Notes: generated by a model from the letters alone, not told the origin. A stretch of 64,000 bases of DNA from Zygnema cylindricum (GCA_037447655.1 JBBHKE010001342.1:1-64000); one strand, 5' to 3'; positions 10,358 to 23,800 are shown, counted from the stretch's first letter. Program-made: numbers and translations.

Positions 10358-13300
10358 TTACGAGGAAAGAGGTGGCATAACTTTTCGGAGAGTGCTAATA
10401 ATAGGAGCCTTTCCCTTGTTATCAAAAGGAGCATAATTTTCCTCCTCGTCATAAAAGTGGCACTGAGTGAAAATTGTCTTCATGAGCCTCCAGTTCCACG
10501 AAGCCTCGCTCATGTACTGCAATGCAGCACATAATGGTAGATCAGACAACTGGCATACAATAATAACTAACAACTAAAATTGCCATACAATAATAACCGA
10601 CAACTAAATGGTGACAACTACCTGAATTGGCAAACAATAATACGTGACAGCTAACTAAATAGACATACAATTGTAAAAGCTAACTAACTACATTGACATA
10701 CCATTACAACTAAAAACCAATCATGTATGACTGACGACCTTCAAAATCCCTGACAGCTATTTAGCCGCCTATGATTCATCCCCATAACCTCTCTGCATAC
10801 ACTATCTCCTGGTTTTTTGTAAAACACATACCTGGCCCCAGTTTTTGCGCAAAGAATCAGTTGCCTTTCGCAAGTTGTAAGATGGAATCTTTTGAGACAC
10901 GTGATGTGGAACATGTACATTGATATCGTGGCAAAGAACCTCCACCCTGAAAATAAAACAGATAGGAAAGAAAAAATCAAATAGGGTAAAAAATCTAAAC
11001 TGACACAGACATATTTCCCGGGGAACTGACAACACGCGCTCCTGACAGAATTTCTCTTAGTAACTTCTAACGAAGAGAAGAAAGAGACTCCAAAGAGGAG
11101 AAGAGAATCCAAAGAAGGGAAGAAGAGACCATACCAGGCTGGGTAGTCGCAGTGCACAGTTCCAGCAAGCTGAGCCTGAGCCGCATTCCACTCAGCCGAC
11201 CTCTTGAAGGGAATATGAGGGGCCGTGTGATGCACCATGGTGAATGTGCTCATCTGTACACCAAAGAACAAACAGTTAGTTCCTAAAATAGAGTTGCTTA
11301 CAGAATTCTTATGTATACATTCTGCATTCTGTTGTTGAACCAGTCAGCCCAGGAGAATATGTATTAAAGCACATACATTCAGCTTATTGACTTATTTATT
11401 CCACTGGTAGTAGGCCTAATGCACTAAAATTATCTCTAATCACTCCTGGAGTAAACTAAAACATAACTTTTAAAAGCTAAATGTGGCCAAAATTGATACC
11501 AGACACAGCCAGACAACTTAACAAAATCCTTGTAAAGGTTTAAGAGCAATTCCATCCATAAAAGGTTCATCCCTCATTCATAAAATAGTACAACTTAAAG
11601 AGAATATCTGGGACACAAGGTTTTTCTGCTGATGTCTCCTCTTTGATCAAGTTATGAACTTTTACTAACAAAAGACAACTGAAAGAGACATACTATCACA
11701 CTCCCATTTTCTTTTTCTTATACACGAACCATCAGCAAGAATGCTGGACAACCAATCTTCCCGAAGGCAACAAAACTTACCCAGAAATGATAGCCCAACC
11801 ATGGCATCAGCCAGAGCTTGAACCACCCCATGATTCCGAAGTTGTAAATAATGAGGGGCCAACCAACCGCCATAAAAGCAAAGACGGCGGCCAAACTGAT
11901 CTTCACCCTGTTCTGTTCACTAGGTCGGAATTTCTTCAAATCAAAGTGATATACCCACCTGAAACAAAACAAAAAACAAACAATAAGACTTAATCACAAC
12001 TCTTATCTTCCCAAAACCACCCAGTTCCACAGTCTTGCAACACTCCTAACAGAGCCTCATACCATGACTTGTGAAAGCAAAAGCTAAGTTTGATTCATAC
12101 CAGTGACCAATTGAGGCGAGAAACCTAAGAGGTCCCATCCCGAGTTGAAGACCAACTTTTGCTGCCGCTGGAAATTTTTCGTACTCCTTAGGCATGACCG
12201 GATGCCAAGCTGTGTCATGCACCAACCTGAAAAATAAAAGCGAAAAAATTGATAACATCAGCATCAACAATAGACTAGAAAAAGAAAATTAACAGTAGTT
12301 TCCAACATTCAGAAATTCGCCATATTCAACCCCAGCTTCATTTGAGCAATTGTCTCCATTAGAGAGCTTCACCAAGAAAACACTTTGAACAAAGTGATCA
12401 ACTGTCATCTGTGTTTAATGTAATATGACTAGTATTACTACACAACAATTTAATGGATGACAGCCCACAAAAACCATCATATACTGAGCACCCACCAGAT
12501 ATACTGCTGATGACAAACTTAATAACAAACTTAGAAGTATACCCTACAAAACGCTTTCTTCCAAAGATCTGTAAAAGCACTTTCCCTAAACGAGTTGACC
12601 AACTCTAGAGTCCAAAGGATACTTGTTCAGGAACAGATTTCCATTCCCAACATCTTGTGCACATGATCAATTCCATCGTTTACTGGCTACTACATCCAAC
12701 TTACATGTTTGTCTTGGCATGGTGGCGATCATGCTTGAAACGCCATGGCTCATAAGGGTAGATAAGAGGCATAAACATGATTGTCCCTACAATATCTTCA
12801 ACCAACTTGTTTTTCGAGAAAGACTTGTGCGCACAGTCGTGGCCAACAACAAACCACTGCCACAACAATCCAACAAAAAACCAAAATGAGCAAAAAAAAC
12901 ATTACTGACTTGCAAGCGACAGAAACGATAATATGCTCAGCAATATACATACACACCAACCTACTACCTTCTAAAATTTACTTGAAGAGTTGTAAATACA
13001 GAAATACAGTTATCATCAGCAATATGGTTCCCTACAAGCTTGACTTTCAAAACAAGATTCATGGCACTTAACACATCTACCGCCCTCAACTACAAATATT
13101 CCTACTGTGAAACCGTCCACACAGACAGAATCTTTGACATAATCTCGGGGCTGAGGACCTTACCCCTGTGAAGGCTGTTCCAGTATACGCCCATGCCAAT
13201 GGAAGCAGATACCAAGGAGAATTTGCGATCAAGGTCAGTCCAAGAGCCATGGAGGCTACTGAGATGGCAACCGACTTCCACGCCTTGAAGTCATCTATTT

Positions 13301-15195
13301 CAAATACCTGAATAGAAAAGTATTTCCAGGAGTTTCAGTAAAACTCATTAACTCCAAAGAAAACCTTGAGACACATAGCCCACCAAAACAGCAAGACTAA
13401 GGGAGAATTTCAGTGAAATCCCAAAAGGACAAATTGCACAGTATGACAAGGTAGATGAAACAAAATGACTTCCTAGCAAAACCAGCCAATCAGCACACCA
13501 GGAACCAAAACCAAAACGATACCGAAATAAACAAAAAAAATATTCCAACGATTTCAATGTTAGTTTAACTAATGGGTAACCTTCAAAAATAAGCTCATGC
13601 AAGCATATCCTCTTGTTCACTTAAGGTTAAGCATCCAACATGAGCAAAGTAAAAATCACCAAGTTTAGTGGTTAGCACCCACCTCTTGAGGGAGTGTGTC
13701 GATGACTTGCTTCAAGGTGACATTATCAGGGAGGGGTTCCCCAATCTGTCTGAAGCCATATTCTTTTGCAAGACGTTCTCGGACCTCCGGGTCAAAAAGG
13801 GGGTCAGAAGAGGGGGAAGTTTCTGGTGATGGAGGGGCAATAGGAACAGCCACCGCAGAAATGGAGGTCCTTTGAGACCTGCCATTTGCTCGTCTGGCCT
13901 GAGATGAAACCTGCCACAAATAAACAAAAACAAAAAAGTTCAGCACCGACAAAATCGAAGAGCACAACCTAAAGAAAACCTCCCAAAATCCTCTTCAAAA
14001 CCTCTTTGAAAACCTTTATTAATTTCAGGATGTAAGTGGCGCCAACAAATTTTACCAATAGCTTTAACATTTTCTTTAATCATTATCATCTTAAAAAAAA
14101 AACTGAGCTATAATCTCACCTGCAATTTGCCAAAAGTGGCAGACTTGGAAGAGGCGAGACCGGAAGCCATGTGAAGAGACCTCTGCAAAAAAAAAAAAAA
14201 AAAAAGAACAATACTGAGTCAATCAAGGGCGTCAATCGCATCCATCACATTTAAGGAAACAGATACAAACGCTCGCACACAAATCCCCAACATCATAAAA
14301 ATTAGCATCTAGATAACTCAACATTGTTTGCAAAAAAACGACTGCAGATGTAAAGGAAAAACCATATATTTACCATTCTCTAAAACTATTTGCAACTTCT
14401 ACCATCTGAACATAGCTTCACCGGCCAAAAAGCCTATTTTACTCACATTTTTTCATAACCACCAGCTTAAGACAGAGAGGTAATTACGCTAATAAACTGA
14501 TCTGTATTGTTACTAATATAGACGATAGATACTGGCTTACTAGTAGCCAAACACTGCGCAACCCGCTTGCTACAATGCAAGTAAGAGTAGCCAGGAAAAA
14601 CAAAAATCGCTCAATGGAATACCCCGTTACTCCTATGATCCATAGTATCGAAAGAACAGAAACCATCTAAACAGACACGCTTTTAAAACGGAGGTTATCA
14701 AAATTTTATTAAAAAGTTGCCAGCTCCTCAATTTTATTATAGCAAGCAAACGATCCTGTAGTTATTACTGCCCTATATTCCAATATAAACTGAAAGATAC
14801 AAAAAAAATAGCAGCAAATATTCTGTACTTGAAAAAGTCATAAAGATCGATCCTTAAACAACTTATCAGCAAAGAATACACGAGCATGCACACGCGGTTT
14901 ACCAAATGCCTGATTGTAGGGCTATTACTAATTCTGTTGTTGAACTGCAATACTTTGACGAACAAATAATATACTACTACTCACCCTCCCTGCCAGAAAC
15001 CTAATCAACATCATTCATTGAACAAAATTTCTCTTATCAAAATTCCCAGGGTAGCTAAGAATCTAAACTTGAAAGGAATCAGAAATGAAAGAAACAATCG
15101 CGTCTTACATGACCCTGAGTCTGTCGGATTTGAGCCATTTGAGTCCTGGCTCCAACTGCCAGAGATGACTCCATGGCTGCCTGCATGGTCGCCAT
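10358..15195 (-). CDS. FAD6: Chloroplast omega-6 fatty acid desaturase
   Basis: FAD6 introduces the omega-6 double bond into 16:1 and 18:1 acyl chains of plastid galactolipids, using ferredoxin, in the plastid envelope. Ten coding exons, all with GT-AG borders and matching phases: 15195-15109, 14170-14120 (exon 14182-14120), 13910-13683, 13307-13164, 12856-12705, 12226-12101, 11958-11781, 11253-11135, 10946-10832, 10516-10358. With exon 2 counted from 14182 they give 456 residues, near the usual 420-450. The three histidine boxes are present: HDCAH (residues 180-184), HDRHH (216-220) and HVPHH (377-381). The Ser/Arg-rich, acid-poor first 90 residues suit a plastid transit peptide. The start in exon 1 gives an unbroken frame; an in-frame ATG at 14170 is the alternative. 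The end RKVMPP is typical of FAD6. Confidence 0.95.
10545..10735. repeat. Degenerate tandem repeats in the last FAD6 intron
   Basis: Five or so diverged copies of a 30-45-bp unit around TGGCATACAATAATAAC and GACAACTAA lie in intron 9, starting about 30 bp from the exon 10 acceptor. Confidence 0.6.
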
Positions 15196-16339
15196 TCTGA
15201 CCACTTTACCAATCACTGTCACTCACAAATTAAAAACCAATCACAGATGATTCCTGTCCGCAATAGTTTTAGATGATGAGAAACTACCAAAACTGCAGCC
15301 TTTCCTAGCCCTTAACTCCTCTAGCTCCCTCTCTCTCTCCTAATCCCCTGGATCGGCTGAAACTGGTAATTTTCAAATCCACTTCTACCCTCTCCCTCTC
15401 GGCAGGAAAACCTGCAGAACTGAGAAGGGACACTGCGAAACAGCCAAGCTACTGCGAAAATATTGCTGCTAGGCTGGGAACTATTAGTACTTTTGAACTC
15501 TTTACATAGCTGAAGTTTGATAGGATCTGCAGAATCTCAGACGTTCCAATCGCATCGGACAGTCGAAAACAACACACCGGTGCCAGCTCAGGTTTAATTC
15601 CAATGGCTGGTTAAGTCGCTCACAAATGGACGGCCCACAGACATCTGTCGTACGAAGCAGCAAGCGCAGGTGACCAATCGACGTTCATGTTTTACTCGTG
15701 AATTGATTTTCATATTTGAGTATCAGTTGTTAGTGTATTTTGAGTACTTTGTTGGCGTAGGTTCGAAGACAATCTTGCAGCGAATCTTTTACTTTTTGGA
15801 AGCTACACGGGCATTGGCTGGGGATTCAGCTAACTGAAGGCGAGGAGCTACACGTGGCAGAAGTGGAGGAGAAGAAGGGCGATTGACGAATTGCCACGTT
15901 GCTGTTGACGATGGATTGCAAAATCGCGGTGCAGACCCATCGGAATGCGGCTGTAAAATATAAGGAGATCACTTGAACGGCCGCAGAAGCTGCATCCAGC
16001 GGTGACAATTTCCCGCCAGGTTAAACAAATTTAAATCAATCAAATCCACGTCTTGCCGAGTCATCACGTTGCGGCAAAAACAAGGACATACTCCATTTAC
16101 ATGTGTGACATCCCGTTGGCGCTATTTGAGAAAATTACGCTTGGACGAGACGTCTCGCATTAGAGTAAACGGACAGAAAGTACATCCACGTGAGTATGGA
16201 TCTAGACGTGCACTCAGTTCAACTGCTTGTTCAGTGCCGTCAAATTGCCGCTATAGTTTTGACACGGGGGCGTTTACTGCAGACGAAAGTCGTTGGGACT
16301 TGAAAGCAGGAGAAATTAGAGGTTCGCCAATGAAGTTAA
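15196..16339. promoter_or_regulatory. FAD6 upstream region
   Basis: This holds the presumed FAD6 5' UTR (a CT-rich zone near 15315-15345 on the plus strand, AG-rich in the transcript) and promoter. No clear TATA box could be assigned. Beyond about 15600 I see no gene or repeat until the MITE at 16340. Confidence 0.35.
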
Positions 16340-17075
16340 GGGTGCGTCTCCATGTGCCAAAGTAAGGGTTTTTTTTGTCGTTTTCGTCTAAAACTTAGCG
16401 CCGTACCGCGTAAGTGTCAACCGTACAAAAAAATAGAAAAAAAAGGAAAAGTACATTTTGCGTCATCATCGAATTTAGGATGTACTACAAGTTGTCGTCT
16501 TGCGCTCTTCGACCCACGGCCACGCCAAAAAACGTCATCTTCAAACTTTTATTTAAAACACATGCGCGGTGTTTTTAAAACAAAGTATTTTAGCTAAACA
16601 AATAATAACACGTATTCACATGTGTCAAAATTTTTCTAAAAGTTCAGATGAATTCAAGCGACGACGAAAATTACACAATTCGGTATGTTTTGTCCGTTTG
16701 CGTCCATCAAAGTACACAATTTGTTTCGTTTTGTCAGGTTACGTTCAGTACGGATTTTTCCATTTCAGGGGATCTGACGATTCCGATGCCATTTCACGAA
16801 AACGTGAGAAATCTTTGAGGGCGCCACATCAACTCCCACTCCCCGCCTCTCACAAACAATTATGGGCCGTCACGAACAATTTGGAAAAATCCGGTGCATC
16901 ATCACAGATTGTAGAAGTTGGCAGCCGTCATGGCCCTGTCAGCGTATACAATCGTCACACCCTTAAGTTTTAATTCTGTTTTTACACATAGGGACACTTG
17001 AAATCCGGGTCCGCCGGATCTGCGCTAAAAAAACAAAGTAATTTCTCTAAGTTACAAGTACATGGAGACGCACCC
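16340..17075. mobile_element. PIF/Harbinger-type MITE with TAA target duplication (H1)
   Basis: The ends GGGTGCGTCTCCATGT (16340) and ACATGGAGACGCACCC (ending 17075) are perfect inverted repeats. They are flanked by TAA on both sides (16337-16339, 17076-17078), the 3-bp TWA target duplication of PIF/Harbinger. The 736-bp interior has only short frames with no transposase motif, so the element is non-autonomous. Confidence 0.85.
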
Positions 17076-17172
17076 TAAGACCTTAAAATTTAAAACCGTT
17101 CGGGTTAGAATTTTAAAGGGGTTAATGTGCAAGTATAATTTTAATATTAAATATTGAAAACTCTAACACGAC

Positions 17173-17246
17173 GGTTCGTTGGTGTAGTTGGTTATCACGT
17201 CAGCTTTACACGCTGAAGGTCGCCGGTTCGAGCCCGGCACGAATCA
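17173..17246 (+). tRNA. tRNA-Val (anticodon UAC)
   Basis: The 74-nt sequence folds as a standard cloverleaf. The 7-bp acceptor stem pairs GGTTCGT with ACGAATC (one G-U). The anticodon stem TCAGC/GCTGA encloses the loop TTTACAC with anticodon TAC. The T arm is GCCGG-TTCGAGC-CCGGC, and the discriminator is A. A TTTT run at 17252-17255 is a likely Pol III terminator. Internal A box (TGGTGTAGTTGG) and B box (GGTTCGAGCC) promoters are intact. It decodes valine GUA codons. Confidence 0.95.
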
Positions 17247-17525
17247 TAAGTTTTATAAAATTCAATAGATGAAGCAGTCTCTGTGCTTTTGGTGCCGTGT
17301 ATCGGGTAATTTCATTTGGCGATAAGTCCGATATCGATATATCTAGGTTGTCGAGAAGTAAGAGATATATCGATTGTCAGTAGGTCAAAAAAAGGTACTG
17401 TAGTACATGTCGAATATTGGCAGGAGCCTCTCGGTATACAACACTAGACTATTTCTAATCATTGTTGCTGAGTTGTTACTTGTGCAGTTTATTGAACTTT
17501 AATACTTTATGCTTCTGGAATTTAA

Positions 17526-18485
17526 GGGTAAGTCCCCATGTATTAAAGTATCTACTTTTCTCTGTCTTTTTGCCCTAAAATTCAGGGAACTTTGACAAAA
17601 ACTTTAACCGTACGAGAAAATCATTTTTACCAAAGTAGAGTTTTACCAAAGTAGAGTAAACTTCAATTCATACTTTGGGTGTACAGCGTGTTTGTCGTCA
17701 TGTGAACGCATTTTGGCGTTTTCCCCTTTTCGACCCCCGGGCAAGAGAATCCATCCCAAAAAAAAACTTCATCCAAAATCACCTCGAGGGGGTGATTTTA
17801 GTTAAAGTACCGCCCAAACAGCGAATGAAAAATGACCCACGCACGCGCTACAAGAGTGTGAAAATTTTAGGACGAGGGAGAGTCCTCGCTATTTTTCTCC
17901 GTGCCCGTCACGCGCATGTACGGAAAAAAATTGCAGGGGTCTCGGACCTCCACTTTCATTCATGGGGTCCTTAGCAAAATTTTGCGCCGTCATCGCCTCT
18001 CCCCTCTCCACACTGTCGCTTTCATCTCACACTATTTAGAATAAGACACGAAAATATTGGTATAAAATGAAAGATATTTTAAAAATATAATTTTTTACAA
18101 TTTTTAGGTTTTTTTTAAATGGCAAATCGAGTGAGAAAAGTAGAAAAAAGGAAATCGGGAAACCATGGCGGAAAGTTATTGAATCAGTGACGTCGACGTT
18201 GTCACAAGTGAGCATGACGTCACAGTGTCACCAAACCCTAAACATCTACAATTTCACAAAAATCTAGACGTCTACAACTGTCGCTGTTTTTGTTGGCGTC
18301 ACTAATCGTCGGAAGTTTGGTAGTCGTCTTCAACCGTCACAAAGTTGTACCTACGTCTACAACCGTCACATTTCAAAGTTCCGATTTCATTTTCGCACAT
18401 AGGGACGCTCTTCAAAGTAGTACGAAGAATCTTCACTACAATCCAAAATACTTTATCAAAGTACCGATTACATGGGGACGTACCC
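17526..18485. mobile_element. PIF/Harbinger-type MITE (H2)
   Basis: The 960-bp element ends in GGGTAAGTCCCCATGTA and TACATGGGGACGTACCC-type inverted repeats and matches the elements at 38895-39808 and 46345-47299 along its length (its order is reversed relative to them). The flanks are TAA left and TTA right, so one side of the target duplication has changed. No transposase is encoded. Confidence 0.8.
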
Positions 18486-18511
18486 TTAGTGGATGGTAAA
18501 GCACAGTAATT

Positions 18512-18580
18512 TATATGGTATCGCGCAATTTTGTCGCGTCAGCTTTACACGCTTAAAGGTTCATGCTTATTTGTGCTCAG
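18512..18580 (+). pseudogene. Decayed tRNA-Val-like sequence
   Basis: CGTCAGCTTTACACGCT at 18537-18553 repeats the anticodon arm of the tRNA-Val at 17173-17246 (same UAC anticodon). The acceptor stem no longer pairs and the T arm has lost its GGTTCGA box. It is probably a dead tRNA copy, separated from the intact gene by the H2 element. Confidence 0.5.
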
Positions 18581-19828
18581 GCTATTTTTTGCTTATATAA
18601 AAAATGAATATTACGTCACGTGAGACCATCTTGCCACGTTATCGATGATGTTACGTTAGCAAAAAAAAAATAGTTTCAGCACATCGTCGACACCAACATA
18701 CCGCCAAGATTGGTGAGCCGTCAAAACGATAAAACACTGGCAAAATAAACTACTTTTTATCATTGTTCTTATTAAGCTATTGCAATTAGGCTGTTTATTA
18801 TTAATAGTTTTTCTTAATCGCGAATGATTACACACGCTACATTGGAATTGAAAACTCATCGTCGCGTTTGACATTGTGCAATGTGATATGATACACAACA
18901 CTCCACCACTATTAGTGTTATTAACAAAAAGTACGTTATACGAATGGAAGGCATTTATGTAAAGCTATCATGCTTAAAACATAAAAATATAATCTAAGTA
19001 TTTTCGCCAAATCGAAATAACTTTTAAAATGAAGTGGAAATCCAAACAAATCCAAACTCTAAATGTACATATTCATTCTAAATCAATATTTCAAATTTTA
19101 GTATCTAGATTTAACCGCACTTTGTTGGAAACACAAAAAAAAAAAACACTTTTTCTTTTCCACTTTGTCGTGGGGAAGACAATCAATGTATGGTTTAAAG
19201 CATTAATATTGTCTTTTTTTACAACTTTTCTTTCCATTGAATTCTTCGTTGAATTTTCCAATTGTGAAGTATGTTAAAACGAATTGTATTCATCAAAATC
19301 CTACAGCAATAGAAAAAGTATATCCACATGTTAGTCTCTTAATAAAACAAGAAGCTCCAACTCCCTAACTGCTGACGTCATATGTGTGTCTTTGGAATCA
19401 AATCCAAACCCTTTTAAGAGATAAAAAGAGATGCCCCGGTTCCAAATGAGAGGCCCAATCCTTGATCAAACGTCCCTCGATTCATTAAATTGTGACAGTT
19501 GACAAAGATTTTAATGCCAACAATAGAGAGAGATGAAATAAAGAAAAAATATTAAGTGACAATGTACACATACATTGGGAAGTTGTTGGGTGAAACGCCT
19601 CGTCAAAAGAGTAAAAGTTAACTCAAGGTTGGGAAGTCTGGAGAGGTGTCTCCACGTGTGACAAGCCGACTTAAAAAACTGAGTTAAAAAATTGGTCACA
19701 AATGAAGTCAAGTCAAACGGACATCCTGACACTCCGATGTGGGCAAGAAACTGGAGGAATGAAATGGAGCGGGGAAAAGGACAAGCAACACAATTAGATG
19801 GCTGAACAGAAACGTTGAAGTTCCGTTA
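18581..19828. other. AT-rich spacer, no gene seen
   Basis: Only short unsupported frames. Isolated MITE-like words (CACTATTAGTGTTATTAAC near 18904) occur. Confidence 0.4.
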
Positions 19829-20051
19829 ACTACACCATTAATCGTTTTTGGTGTTAAAGTTTTTTTCGCCACTTAAAGCATCTTTTCTTCGTGCACACTT
19901 TTCGGATTGTCAATCAGAGTCCGCCAATAGGAAGGTGATGATCTTGCCTTCTAATAGCAACCATCGGATTGACACTGACAAGTGTGCACGAAGAAAAGAT
20001 ATTTTCAGTAGTGAAAAAAACTTTAACACTAATAACGATTAGCGGTGTAGT
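19829..20051. mobile_element. MITE of the ACTACACC family (X1)
   Basis: The ends ACTACACC and GGTGTAGT begin roughly 80-bp inverted repeats. The inner parts carry CGCCACTTAAAGCATCTTTTC on the left and its near complement on the right. Close relatives lie at 26964-27186, 54826-55050 and, split, at 47641-49265. No clear target duplication was found, so the superfamily is open. Confidence 0.8.
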
Positions 20052-20887
20052 TCCTGGCGTAATTTTAGCGGATAACGCAGAGTGTCACAACATGATTCAG
20101 AGAATTACCGACGCCAACGACTTGCGTGTCATTAGTTACACGGAAATTACCCATGGAAAACTACCCCTTAATTGTAATTAGTCCACTTCGTTTTCAGAAA
20201 CTGTCCATTTGTTGTCAAGTTTATGAGCTGTGATCCTAGTCTTTCACTTTTAGTTTGAAGGAATCGAGTATGAGGGAAAATGAAAATTCTAACTGCCTTT
20301 TCTAACGTAGTTCTAAACCACTATGGTTATAAACCAACATCCCAACTGAAAAGGTCGAATTCAGACCGGTAATTGACAAAATACTTTTGAAAGGAAAGTG
20401 AAGGAAACTAGATTATTCAAGGCAGTTTCATACTAAATAAAGCGTCCTTTTCTGTTTATGTTTTCTATCGAATTGCCCTTGAATATCCCGATTTCCGGTA
20501 TGGCCAATCTTGAAGAATTTTGTTACATTCATTCCCTCATCCCTTTTGCATGAAGAAATTTGCAAATTTCACAGTAGACATTCTAATGTAAAAGATTCCC
20601 TACATGTTGCTTTGCACATTGTCATTTTTTTTTTGAATTACCGAATTAGAAACCGTAAAAACATTATTTGCTTAGTCAACATACCTATACAACATTTCAG
20701 GTTTTGTACCTCAATTTCCTTTAATCGCCTCGAACACTATTCCAGCTGCAACTACATTTTAAGACATTCAAAGAACCTCCTAATCAGAAAAAAAAGGACA
20801 AAGTCTCCCATTCGCTGTGTAACTCTCAAACTACTGCATTTGTATTTTTCTTCCTTTCTATCGGTCTCTCTTCAATTTAGTTTCTCA

Positions 20888-23800
20888 TCATACCGTTTGA
20901 CCTTGTTCATCAGAAAGCTGGTCTCGAGGAATAAACTCATCTATGAGATCATTTGACAATATATTTTTCGGATCCAATTCTTCACGCCATTTATTAAAAA
21001 CATCCAACTGGAAATGTTTTTGTAAACGATCTTTGAGCCACTTTCTTGTTTCTAGATCAGCTGGTATCTGCAATATACCAACGAAATCACAAAGTAAACA
21101 ATTTCCGAAAACAAGACGAAATCACAAAGTAAGTTTCACAAAACAAGTGATATATCTTCTCCGCTTTTATATTTTATTTCATACAATAGATTTTGTTTTA
21201 AAACAAAAAATAATTGCCCTGCCCAAAAACTACCGAGATATCTGACACTGCGAACTATCTTCGCCAAAATAAGTCCACGCAAGTTTTTCCGTTTCTCTCT
21301 TTTGCCTCAACATTTGTGAACTTTTTTTTCTTCAATACTTTCCTTTTAACCCAAAAAACTGTGGGTTTCTACGGACAGGCCTTACCAAACAATAAGGGAT
21401 GGAAACAACCAAGTCACTCTATAAAAGCAACTTTCAACACATTCGTTTCACATGATTCTTGCAAAACCACTCCTCACTCAGAACCCTCACTTCTCACTCA
21501 TCCACTTGTTCCAAACAAAATACAATATGACCACACTAAATTAATTCCCGCCCAAAATCCCCTCAAAATCCCCTCAAAGTCCATGTTAAATCCTCTCAAA
21601 CTTACCTCAAGTTTCGCCCAATGCTCGTGTGCCTGGTATTTGTCCCAAAGTGCCTTGGCAGTTTCATATTTAAAATCAAAGAATCTCTCTGTTATTTCCG
21701 CCCTCTCACGAGGATCATCAGTTGGCAAATACATAATGATACCAACCTATAGAAAAACCAATCAAAAAGCAAAATGAGATTGTTTTAAAAACATCATTAA
21801 GGTGAATAACTTGTCATTTACACCTCATCATTTGAATTATTTACCCCTACAAACTACAAACAATTGTACATGTAATCTGTGTCAACAAGTTTATTGCTCA
21901 CCTAACTCGACAATTGTGATTCACAGACAAACAATAATAATAAAAAAAAAGCAACTCTTGAAACAGTAGTCATAACGTTGAGAATGACATCTATCGATAC
22001 TCAGCGTTTTAACTAAAAATGCCAAACTGACTTACTCCTGTTGAGCACCAGTAGAAAGCTTCACTCGACTTCCCAAAAATTCACTAGATGACAAACAAGC
22101 CTTACTTTGTCTGTCCTCGAATAAAAATTTCATCCTAAACGATATAATTTTGTGACTTCTCTACGACAAAATCGGACATTTTCTGAAGCTACCAATAACT
22201 GAGAGAGAGAGAGGAGAGAGAGGCGAGAGAGGAGAGGGAGAGAGAGAGGAGGAGAGGGAGAGGGAGAGGAGGAGAGGGAGAGGGAGAGGAGGAGAGGGAG
22301 ATGGAGAGGAAGAGGGAGAGAGTGGGAGAGAGAGAGGGAGAAGGAGAGGGAGAGAGTACAAAATCCACTCTATAAAAGAATCTCAAACAAATTACATAAG
22401 AAAAAATCATACAAATGCAACACAAAAGGAGGAACTGTTTTAAGACTTTTGAAGGTTCTAGCCGTTATTTCTAGACGTTTGTAAAGGTATTTAGGATTTT
22501 TAGGATTTACATTGTGCATTTTATCAAATACAACACAAAAGGAGGACCCGATCTCAGGGTTTTAGGGATGTTATATGGATTTTTAAGAATTTTTTCGTGT
22601 TTTAAGAGTTTTTATAAGATTTTTTACCCAAGAGAAGAGGTCACGAGGGTCGCCTTTGGCTGGACTCATGGGACTCCGACTTCCTGAGGTCCATCTCTGT
22701 TCAAAAGGAGACGGTGATGGAATCTTCTTTTCTTTCACTAAAGAAAGTAGTTCCTCCATAAAGTCAAGATCTTGCAGGGATCTTCGCCAAAATCGAGGAG
22801 GCCCCATGGCTGGAAACGCCACTTCTGAGACCCACTGTTGTCCTCCACAATCGAACCCTAAAATCTCGTCACTCCATCCGATCCTGTCAAAACAAATGGG
22901 ATTTCAAAAATGTAAGCAATAGGAAAAATGTCAGAAGAGATGTCAGAATTAAACAAATGTCAGAACGCGAAAAATGACAGGATTTGAAAAATGTCAGAAT
23001 CCGTTGTAGGGATTCAAAAGACCAGCTCCCCCTCCCTCCCAAAAGCATCCCAGAAAAGGTCATCGGAGAGCTCACTTATAACACGAGCTCAGCTTCCAGT
23101 ATTCAGCACCAAACTTTCCTCGCCCTCGACCTCCCTCCCTCTCCCTCCCTCTCCCTCCCTCTCCCTCTCCCACCCTCCCAAAAAAGGTATCGAAGAGCTC
23201 ACCTGTATTCTGAGCTCAGCTTCCAAAATTCAGCCAGAGACTTCCCGCTCTCTCCCAAAAACAATCCCAAAAACATCCCCCAAACACCCCCCCAAACTTC
23301 CCCAAAACTTCCCCAAAAACTTCCCCAAAAACATCCCCAAAAAGGTATTCGACCCTAAGCCCTGAGCTCACCTGTACCCTGAGCTGAGCTTCCAGTACTC
23401 GGCCTCCGCCTCATTGATCCGTACCACATGTTCAAAATTGAGAGGGTCAAGAGCCAACAGTTGATCTCGAAGCTCCGTAATAGAAAGTTTGTCAACTTCT
23501 ACGTCGGAAAGTCTTCTCGAAGGAGGTCGACCCGTCCCAGTTCCCGACCACACACCACTTTTGCTTTCTGGTAATGGACTACTATCTTTGGTAAGCGAGG
23601 GAGGAGAAGGAGAAGGACCCTCCGACGACTTTCCTTCTGTCGGGCTGGGAGCACTGCACAACGAGGTGAAGGTTTTTCCTAGGGTTTTAGGGTTCTGTCA
23701 GGGTTTTTGAAGGTTGTCTTATGATCTTTCAGAGGATTTTTCAATTTTTTTGGGTGGTTTTCTCAGTCAAGGAGGGAAAGAAGGAAGGAAGGAAGGAAGG

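Noticed and set aside
16069-16973. Several open frames of 80-130 codons
   Set aside because: They overlap the upstream flank and the H1 MITE, change frame freely and match no family.
22161-22425. Ser/Pro/Leu-repeat frames
   Set aside because: Translation of the purine tract in GLDH intron 6; no unique sequence.
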